NCBI GenBank assembly: GCA_964606895.1 | Contig: CAZSHX010000056.1 | Location: forward strand, 1 to 31,977 | Length of the DNA: 31,977 nucleotides | Source of the DNA: CAZSHX01 sp964606895 | GTDB lineage: Bacteria; Bacteroidota; Ignavibacteria; Kapaibacteriales; UBA2268 | Reading direction: 5' to 3' | Shown here: one piece after another, positions 15,139 to 21,138 of the stretch | How the letters are laid out: each line of letters begins with the position of its first letter | Position numbering within the stretch: position 1 is the first letter of the stretch | Translations under genes and position numbers: made by a program | The notes under the pieces: generated by a model | What the model was told of the DNA's origin: nothing | Seen by the model: the letters and a program-made list of their open reading frames with translations, nothing else | Database searches by the model: none

Positions 15139-15903
15139 CTACTTGCTTTCCCAAATCTTAAGGTCATCAAAATAGATGTCGCTGTTATTTGAAATAATTG
15201 AAAATTCTTTATATCCGAATGTGGGCAAAAAACCCGAGAATTTAGGAACAACATCTACCAAGTTGAACCAAACACTAAGTGATTTGTTCGGGACATCGAA
15301 CATAAGCCTGATTCTGTACCAACGGTTTAACTCAACAGTAGAAATAGGGGTTTCTTTTGGTCCGATTTTGCAATAGAAATTACCGTCTTCTTTGATTGCT
15401 ATGCCTGCATAGTTCTCTCCGGAGAGGCTTTCGGCAATATTCCTGAAACCGAACTCGGTTGTACTTGCTTTTCCTGAGTCATTTGTCAATTTTTCAAGAT
15501 AAACTCTTACTTCAAAATAAACAATGTCAGGACTTCTTTTAAGTTTGTTATTTATTAGAATCTTTTCGTTTGAAGAAGTTGAAATCTTGAAAGCTTTTTG
15601 TCCTGAAGTATGATACTTATTGTCAAGCATTGCAACAGCAGAGGAAAGCGTTTTTGGGTCGGGTGTAAGATTGAAAATCTGCCAGCCTGTATAGTAAGGA
15701 AAGGCGTAAAGAGGATGAGATTCAAAATCATCAAAAAGCAAAACCGAATCGCCATACATATATGGTTCATTGAATGTCATACTGTCAATTTCATCAATTT
15801 TAAAAGTGGTATCTTGTCCCGAATTTTTATGAATCTTCAGAACCTGAGAATTTGCCGTTTCAAGACAAAAGAAAAGAATCGCAATTATTATAATATTTTT
15901 CAT
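15139..15903 (-). CDS. Secreted protein with LamG/concanavalin-like domain
   Basis: This 254-residue protein has a signal peptide (cleavage probably after TANS). A short N-terminal motif follows, VLKIHKNSGQDTTFKIDEIDSMTF, which also occurs in the upstream neighbour. The rest (about 55-254) looks like a jelly-roll of the LamG or 3-keto-disaccharide-hydrolase type, with LFDDFESH, GYKEFSIISNNSDIYFDDLKIWE and the ligand-strand segment RWYRIRLMFDV. It probably binds carbohydrate or another surface ligand outside the cytoplasm. It starts 10 bases after the mini T9SS gene, with CGGAGA before the ATG. It has no T9SS C-terminal domain of its own. The ligand is unknown. Confidence 0.65.
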   Translation of the reverse strand: MKNIIIIAILFFCLETANSQVLKIHKNSGQDTTFKIDEIDSMTFNEPYMYGDSVLLFDDFESHPLYAFPYYTGWQIFNLTPDPKTLSSAVAMLDNKYHTSGQKAFKISTSSNEKILINNKLKRSPDIVYFEVRVYLEKLTNDSGKASTTEFGFRNIAESLSGENYAGIAIKEDGNFYCKIGPKETPISTVELNRWYRIRLMFDVPNKSLSVWFNLVDVVPKFSGFLPTFGYKEFSIISNNSDIYFDDLKIWESK

Positions 15904-15913
15904 TTATTCTCCG

Positions 15914-16366
15914 CTATTTAAGCTTTATTAATTTTATGGTTTCAGTTGAATTTTGAGTAATAATTTGGCAGATATAGTATCCTGTGCTTTGGTTTTGACC
16001 TGAATCATCCAAACCGTTCCAAATTAGAGTATGATTTCCCGGAGCTTGATTCCCTTCGTTAATCGTTTTAACCAATCTTCCCGTTGAATTGAAGAATTTG
16101 ATTGTAACAACTCCTTCAATTACCAGATTATAGGATAATTGGATTGATGATGAAAACGGATTTGGTGCAAACTGTAAATCTGTGATTTGCTTTTTCGATA
16201 AATCATTTTTATCAAGAACTGAAAGCCCCGAATCATCAAAAGTTATTTTTCTTATATCTTCGATGGTATATCTGACTTTTTCGCCTGATTTCAAATGTAC
16301 TGTTATTACCTTAGCCTGAGACATGCCCACGAAAACAACACACAATATAAAAACGAGTTTTTTCAT
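15914..16366 (-). CDS. Small secreted protein ending in a T9SS/FlgD-Ig-like sorting domain
   Basis: I take the ATG at 16366 (MKKLVFILCVVFVGMSQA, a good signal peptide) rather than a TTG at 16387. The product is 150 residues. After cleavage come about 30 residues with the motif VITVHLKSGEKVRYTIEDI and then RKITF, a short linker, and a C-terminal domain of about 90 residues: FAPNPFSSSIQLSYNL, GRLVKTINEG, HTLIWNGLDDSGQNQSTGYY and a final TIKLIKLK. That domain is a typical T9SS sorting or FlgD-Ig-like domain. There is almost no cargo between signal and sorting domain. It lies in the nusB group, directly upstream of the LamG-like protein. Confidence 0.75.
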   Translation of the reverse strand: MKKLVFILCVVFVGMSQAKVITVHLKSGEKVRYTIEDIRKITFDDSGLSVLDKNDLSKKQITDLQFAPNPFSSSIQLSYNLVIEGVVTIKFFNSTGRLVKTINEGNQAPGNHTLIWNGLDDSGQNQSTGYYICQIITQNSTETIKLIKLK

Positions 16367-16405
16367 TTTTTGTTGAGAGCTAATCAATATATTGCCGAAA
16401 CAAAA

Positions 16406-16984
16406 TCATTTCAAGCCCTTGCCTGATTTGTTGATGGCATTTTCTGCATTCAGGAGGTCAATTATCTTATCGAGAACACCATTAATGAAAGTGCCGCTTT
16501 TGTGAGTAGAAAATTCTTTTGCAAGTTCGATTGCTTCATTAATAGTAACTTTAACAGGTAGTAATGGCGAGTGAACCAGTTCGGCAATTGCAAGTTGAAT
16601 AATTAACTTATCAAGAAAGGCAAGTCTTTCAACTTCCCAATTGGAAACAACTTTATTCAGCAATTCATCAAGTTTCGGTTTCATTGAAACAGCAAATTCC
16701 AAAAGTGCATGAGCATACTCAATTTCGCTTTCAGCCCAGTCAATCGGAACGTCAGAATCAATTTCGATTATTTCATCGGGTTTCAAAAGATGGTCATTTG
16801 CTTCATCTTCATCCCCGAAATTAAATTCCCGAAAGAAAATATGATTGAATACTACTGTCCATGGTACATCCGAAACTTCATAAGCAGAAAGAATCTGAAT
16901 GATTTTTTCTCTCATTATGTGTCGTGTTCCTTTGACCTTTTTGAATTTACTCAAAGGAAAAATTTCATCAATTTCTATTGTCAT
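16406..16984 (-). CDS. nusB: Transcription antitermination factor NusB
   Basis: The 192-residue protein carries the NusB signature at its C-terminus: LAIAELVHSPLLPVKVTINEAIELAKEF, then THKSGTFINGVLDKI. The preceding helices (NWEVERLAFLDKLIIQLA) are also typical. NusB with S10 (NusE) binds boxA RNA in rRNA operon antitermination. It is longer than the usual 140-150 residues because of an N-terminal addition (about 20 residues before RHIMREKIIQILSAYEV) and an acidic insertion near residues 55-80. Three envelope genes follow within 40 bases or less, an unusual association for nusB. Confidence 0.92.
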   Translation of the reverse strand: MTIEIDEIFPLSKFKKVKGTRHIMREKIIQILSAYEVSDVPWTVVFNHIFFREFNFGDEDEANDHLLKPDEIIEIDSDVPIDWAESEIEYAHALLEFAVSMKPKLDELLNKVVSNWEVERLAFLDKLIIQLAIAELVHSPLLPVKVTINEAIELAKEFSTHKSGTFINGVLDKIIDLLNAENAINKSGKGLK

Positions 16985-17023
16985 ATTTACAAAGAACTTT
17001 CAAATTATCAAATTTTCTCAATG

Positions 17024-17031
17024 CAAAATTA
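17024..17031 (-). promoter_or_regulatory. Possible -7 element upstream of nusB
   Basis: TAATTTTG on the minus strand (17031-17024) lies 40 bases before the nusB ATG and equals the -7 box of the tRNA and rpmG promoters. No TTTG is found 19-21 bases upstream, so only half of the promoter is supported. Confidence 0.3.
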
Positions 17032-17056
17032 TGAAAAACATAGCATTTGCTAATAA

Positions 17057-17716
17057 TTATTTTTTTATTAGAGAATAGTTCATCCATTTACTCCGATTTA
17101 TGCTTTTGCTCGAACTGAAAAAATAATCGAGGAATACTGCACTTATTAAGCCAATTATGGAACCAAAATAAATATCCATCAAAAAATGCTGGCAAAGATA
17201 AACTCTCGATATTGCTATGAATAATGCCAGAAGAAAAGTCAAAAATTTCAGATAATTATTTTTGGTTAATATTGACAGCATCAGACAGTAAGCAAAAGCT
17301 GTTGCCGCATGCCCTGATGGAAAACTATGAAACGCATAAACATCAACCCCGGGAACAAAATTAAGTACAATTTTTCCTGAAAAATATGTTTTCGGTCTCG
17401 GCAAATCAAATATTCTTTTGAAAATTTGAGCCAATGCCCCACTCAAAAGATATCCACTCAGGATTAGAATACCATTCCGAATTCTATAAATTCCAAAAAT
17501 TATTATTACAACCAAGACAAAATAGCCATCACCAAGAAAAGTTAAATATTTAAAAAAATAATCAAAAAATGTGTTATGATTCGAATTTAAGAATAATAGG
17601 AAATCACCTTTTGAGGTAAATCCGAGTAATCCTGCACCTACTGCAAGTACAAGGAAAAATGGTACAAAAAAAGCTTTGTTTGATTTTAAGATATTCTTCA
17701 GGTAATCAATAAACAT
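17057..17716 (-). CDS. PAP2-family membrane phosphatase
   Basis: This 219-residue inner-membrane protein has five or six helices and all three PAP2 motifs: K100-x6-R107-P108 (KRIFDLPRP), PSGH with H136, and S170-R171-x5-H177-x3-D181 (SRVYLCQHFLMD). The family dephosphorylates lipid pyrophosphates or phosphatidate (undecaprenyl-PP, phosphatidylglycerol-phosphate, lipid A) at the periplasmic face. The exact substrate cannot be told from sequence. Its ATG directly abuts the stop of the J-domain gene (17717-17719), so the two are co-translated. Confidence 0.88.
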   Translation of the reverse strand: MFIDYLKNILKSNKAFFVPFFLVLAVGAGLLGFTSKGDFLLFLNSNHNTFFDYFFKYLTFLGDGYFVLVVIIIFGIYRIRNGILILSGYLLSGALAQIFKRIFDLPRPKTYFSGKIVLNFVPGVDVYAFHSFPSGHAATAFAYCLMLSILTKNNYLKFLTFLLALFIAISRVYLCQHFLMDIYFGSIIGLISAVFLDYFFSSSKSINRSKWMNYSLIKK

Positions 17717-17992
17717 TTAATCCTTTTCAAATTTGTTGGATGAATCGTCAAGAATATCTTTCGGTAGTTTGATTCTTCTGTTTAGCTGTATGCTGTACTT
17801 CAATCTGCTGTCAAGATTGCCCAAAACATTATAAGCTTCTGAAACTTCGAGGAAATGCTTCAGGCTCTGTTCATTGTCAGGATTATGGTCGGGATGGAAC
17901 TTCATGCTCAGCCGCAGATAAGCAGACCTAATCTCCTCTGCCGATGCGGTTCTCTGAATACCTAAAATCTTATAATAATCTTTTACTTTCAT
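17717..17992 (-). CDS. Small J-domain (DnaJ-like) protein
   Basis: Starting at the ATG at 17992 (MKVKDYYKILGIQ), the product is 91 residues with a complete J domain: SAEEIRSAYLRLSMKFHPDHNPD with the HPD tripeptide, then FLEVSEAYNVLGN. J domains stimulate Hsp70 ATPase. There is no G/F, zinc-finger or substrate-binding part, so it is a J-domain-only co-chaperone. A TTG extension to 18016 would overlap the likely -7 promoter element, so I prefer the internal ATG. It is coupled to the PAP2 gene. Confidence 0.85.
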   Translation of the reverse strand: MKVKDYYKILGIQRTASAEEIRSAYLRLSMKFHPDHNPDNEQSLKHFLEVSEAYNVLGNLDSRLKYSIQLNRRIKLPKDILDDSSNKFEKD

Positions 17993-18013
17993 TTCGGGAA
18001 CATTTAAAAAATA

Positions 18014-18021
18014 CAAATTTA
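18014..18021 (-). promoter_or_regulatory. Possible -7 element upstream of the J-domain gene
   Basis: TAAATTTG on the minus strand (18021-18014) fits TAnnTTTG and ends 21 bases before the ATG at 17992. The nearest upstream TTTG is 23 bases away, slightly too far for the consensus. It supports the shorter gene start. Confidence 0.35.
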
Positions 18022-18143
18022 AGAAAGTGAAACATATAAGCAGGCAAAATAGGAAAAAAAGAAAGTTCTACCAACAAAAACCATATCTGTAACAAATCAA
18101 AAATTCTCACGTCGTTAGACATTTTTGAATTTGAACTAAGATT

Positions 18144-20186
18144 ATGCTTAAAGAAAAATTGATTCAATTTGGACAAACCATTTATGATAATGATAATTTG
18201 GCATTTTCATCAGAAATATTTGATGAAATTCAATCATTAAAGCTGAATGACGATGCTTTGGCTTCAGCCTATCTAATTAATGCCGATATCAATAAAGACA
18301 CGATAAGGAAGCATATTGAGTCTGATTTTGGCAATAAAACTTTAAAGCAGGTTGAACTGCTTCGCCGAATGAGTAATATTTCTTTCAGGAGTCATTCAAA
18401 AGATGCAACTGCTCTCCGCAAAGCATTTATTGAACTATCCGATGATATTTCCATTATTATCATTAAACTGGCTGAAAGACTGATTTCACTTAGAATTGCA
18501 GACAGAAATTCAGCAGGTAACGTTCTGGAGTTGTCCGACGAATGTCTCTATTTCTATTCGCCGATTGCTCAAATGATGGGCATCAGAAAAATATACAACG
18601 AAATGGAAGATCTTGCATTTAAAAATGTTTATCCTAAGGATTTTGAATATCTCACAAAAAAGATCAGCGAGAAAGAACAGATCTACAATGCAAAGCTGAC
18701 AACCATGAGAAATGAACTGCTGAAGGAGTTGCATGCAAATAATATCGAAGCCAGACTGCAATCACGCATCAAAAGACCTTTCAGCATTTACAGAAAAATA
18801 AAGAATAAAAAAGTTTCTCTGGAGGAAGTATATGACTTGCTTGCATTAAGAGTAATCACAAAATTACCCGAGCAATGCTATCTTACTCTGGGAGTAGTGC
18901 ATAGGAAATGGCTACCGATTGAGGGTCGCTTCCGTGATTGGATTTCCTATCCCAAACCAAATGGTTACCGTTCTATTCAGACAACTGTGCACACCAGAAA
19001 AGGAGATAAATTCGAAATCCAGATTAGAACTGAAGAAATGCACGAAGAAGCTGAATTCGGCTCATCAGCACACTGGGCTTACAAACTTGGTGCTGATGGA
19101 AATAAAACCACTTGGGTGCAGAGTCTAAGAGAATTTTTGGATAATGATGAATATTTCGAAAATCCGAATCAGTTTTTCGAAAATCTTAAAACTGAAATGA
19201 AGCGTAGTTATATTAATGTTCTAACTCCAAAAGGTGAAATTATTTCGCTTCCCGAAGGTGCAACTCCGCTTGATTTTGCTTTTTCGGTTCATACGGATTT
19301 GGGATACAAAACAACAGGAGCAAAAGTCAATGGCAAGATTGTCAAGCTGAAAACCGAACTCAAATCGGGTGATGTTATTGATATTATTTCCAATTCATCA
19401 GCAACTCCTTCAAGAGACTGGATAAGTTTTGTTAAAACTTCCCGTTCCCGCTCGAAAATCCTGCGGTGGTTCAAAAAGAACGAGAGAGAACTTTATGTGA
19501 TTCAAGGCAAGAATACATGGGAAAAATTAAAATATCAGCATCGGAAAAAAATCAGAAATTTTGAGGACGAAACGAAATTAAAGAATAGCATTTTAAAAAT
19601 CGGATTCAAAACATTCGATGATTTCTATTTCGCAATTTCGAACGGAGCAGTCAAGTGTAGTCTGTACTTGCTTAAAAAGCTATATCCCGAAGCCTTCAAG
19701 GCTATTGAAAAAGAGCGTAAAGCTGGAAATTTTTCGGGAAAAGTTAACCTCCCTCCGATTAAAGTTGAAGGAATGGATAATATCGAAACCAAGTTTGCCC
19801 GTTGCTGTAATCCGATAAAAGGGGAACCGATTATAGGTTACATGACCAAAAAATCCGAATTGAAAATTCACTCAGCAGGATGTTCTGTCGTTTCCTCTGG
19901 TACAATTGATATAGAAAATTTGAAAAAAGCAGAATGGCTCGGAGTTGATTCAACGCAGACTGTTCATTGCAAGATATTTGGTTTGAACTTTTCCAAAATA
20001 CTTTCACAAACTGTTACTTCAGCAGAAAACGAAGCAATAACAATTCACTCAACTCAGAGGATAACTCAGAAAGGAAGATTGGATGGGCTTTACATGGAAG
20101 TTGAAGTTAAGGATATTGCTCAGTTTGAACGGTTCAGCACAAGGCTGAAATCTTCAGGAGCAGTTGAAACCGTAAAAATTGTTTGA
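18144..20186 (+). CDS. RelA/SpoT-family (p)ppGpp synthetase with degenerate hydrolase domain
   Basis: The 680-residue protein has the long RSH layout: N-terminal HD-like region (1-165), synthetase (about 200-315), TGS (about 355-416), zinc-finger/helical region with CC (554-555) and C580, and a C-terminal ACT domain (about 605-680). The synthetase residues look intact: RIKRPFSIYRKI (208-219), GRFRD with D265, NGYRS with Y275, and E291 in EIQIRT, so it should make (p)ppGpp from ATP and GTP/GDP. In the hydrolase part, the usual LLHDVVED reads LINADINKD (44-52) and KLADRLHNM reads KLAERLISL (108-116), so the metal-binding His/Asp residues are lost. The product is probably synthetase-only. It is divergent from the J-domain gene. 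Confidence 0.9.
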   Translation: MLKEKLIQFGQTIYDNDNLAFSSEIFDEIQSLKLNDDALASAYLINADINKDTIRKHIESDFGNKTLKQVELLRRMSNISFRSHSKDATALRKAFIELSDDISIIIIKLAERLISLRIADRNSAGNVLELSDECLYFYSPIAQMMGIRKIYNEMEDLAFKNVYPKDFEYLTKKISEKEQIYNAKLTTMRNELLKELHANNIEARLQSRIKRPFSIYRKIKNKKVSLEEVYDLLALRVITKLPEQCYLTLGVVHRKWLPIEGRFRDWISYPKPNGYRSIQTTVHTRKGDKFEIQIRTEEMHEEAEFGSSAHWAYKLGADGNKTTWVQSLREFLDNDEYFENPNQFFENLKTEMKRSYINVLTPKGEIISLPEGATPLDFAFSVHTDLGYKTTGAKVNGKIVKLKTELKSGDVIDIISNSSATPSRDWISFVKTSRSRSKILRWFKKNERELYVIQGKNTWEKLKYQHRKKIRNFEDETKLKNSILKIGFKTFDDFYFAISNGAVKCSLYLLKKLYPEAFKAIEKERKAGNFSGKVNLPPIKVEGMDNIETKFARCCNPIKGEPIIGYMTKKSELKIHSAGCSVVSSGTIDIENLKKAEWLGVDSTQTVHCKIFGLNFSKILSQTVTSAENEAITIHSTQRITQKGRLDGLYMEVEVKDIAQFERFSTRLKSSGAVETVKIV

Positions 20187-20279
20187 TGAAAATATTATAT
20201 TCCTTTTTTACAGACAAAAAAAATTATATATTTACTTTTTATAATTATTTCATTATATCAACTTTAATTTGGGTGGAAC

Positions 20280-20840
20280 TTGGATATTAAAGCTTTAGTT
20301 GCTGTTGCTCAGGGAACAGAAGAAATGGAAGCCGTCATTATTATTGACCTTCTTCGTCGTGCAGGAATCAACGTGAAAGTCGCAGGGGATACTGAAATCG
20401 TGACTTGCTCACGAGGTGTAAAAATCATTCCTGATACAGTTTTACAGCATATTGACGAAGATATTGTTTTTGATGTGGTTATCTTGCCTGGCGGAGCAGA
20501 AGGTTCGAACAGGCTTTCTCAGAATGATTACATGATAAAAATTCTTAACAGGCATCTTGAGAAGAAAAAGCTTATTGCGGCTATTTGTGCGTCTCCTCTT
20601 ATTCTTTCAGACCATAAAATGCTTGACAATTCGATGATGATTACTTCTCATCCAAGCGTCAAAGAGCATCTTACAAAATACAACTACGTCGAAGAAGATG
20701 TTGTTACCGACGGAAATATTATGACCAGCAGGGGTGCGGGAACGGCTTGCGATTTTGCTCTTTCGATTATTGCTTATCTTGCAGGAAAGGAAATTGCCTC
20801 AAATGTTGCACAACAAATAGTTTATTCAGGTTTTGAATGA
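20280..20840 (+). CDS. DJ-1/PfpI (DJ-1/YajL-like) family protein
   Basis: This 186-residue protein aligns along its length with human DJ-1. The active-site residues are present: E17 in GTEEMEA, nucleophile C103 in AAICAS (the elbow) and H124 in TSHPS. Family members are credited with glyoxalase III, protein-repair or redox-sensing activity in the cytoplasm; which applies here is open. The start is a TTG at 20280 preceded by GGGTGG, since the next in-frame ATG (codon 16) would remove the conserved glutamate region. Its stop overlaps the acylphosphatase start in ATGA (20837-20840). Confidence 0.9.
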   Translation: MDIKALVAVAQGTEEMEAVIIIDLLRRAGINVKVAGDTEIVTCSRGVKIIPDTVLQHIDEDIVFDVVILPGGAEGSNRLSQNDYMIKILNRHLEKKKLIAAICASPLILSDHKMLDNSMMITSHPSVKEHLTKYNYVEEDVVTDGNIMTSRGAGTACDFALSIIAYLAGKEIASNVAQQIVYSGFE

Positions 20841-21121
20841 CAGACTTGAGAAATATCCGTTGTGAATGTGTTGTTATCGGACATGTGCAAGGGGTTGGCT
20901 ACCGATATTTTGTTCTGAAAAATGCCCGACAACTCAATCTAAAGGGATTTGCTAAAAATCTTTGGGATGGGAATGTTCAGGTGGTTGCAGAAGGAGAAAA
21001 AGAAAATATTTATAGTCTTATTGATGCTTTGAAACAAGGACCATCGCGTTCTTATGTTGAAAAAGTTGAATTTGAAATTCTTGATTTTCGTGGTGATTTT
21101 AATGATTTTAGTATTCTCTAA
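20837..21121 (+). CDS. acyP: Acylphosphatase
   Basis: This 94-residue enzyme hydrolyses acyl-phosphates such as carbamoyl- or 1,3-bisphosphoglycerate-type bonds. The phosphate-binding loop GHVQGVGYRYF (15-25) with R23, and N41 in GFAKNLWDGNV, match the catalytic Arg23/Asn41 of the family exactly. Length is normal. It overlaps the DJ-1 gene by 4 bases, indicating translational coupling, and is followed by the patatin gene after 17 bases. Confidence 0.95.
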   Translation: MTDLRNIRCECVVIGHVQGVGYRYFVLKNARQLNLKGFAKNLWDGNVQVVAEGEKENIYSLIDALKQGPSRSYVEKVEFEILDFRGDFNDFSIL

Positions 21122-21138
21122 ATCTTTATGCTGATAAT

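Noticed and set aside
17030..17056. Terminator after the PAP2 gene (TAGC-AAAT-GCTA then a T-rich stretch)
   Set aside because: The stem is only 4 bp and AT-rich, too weak to call.
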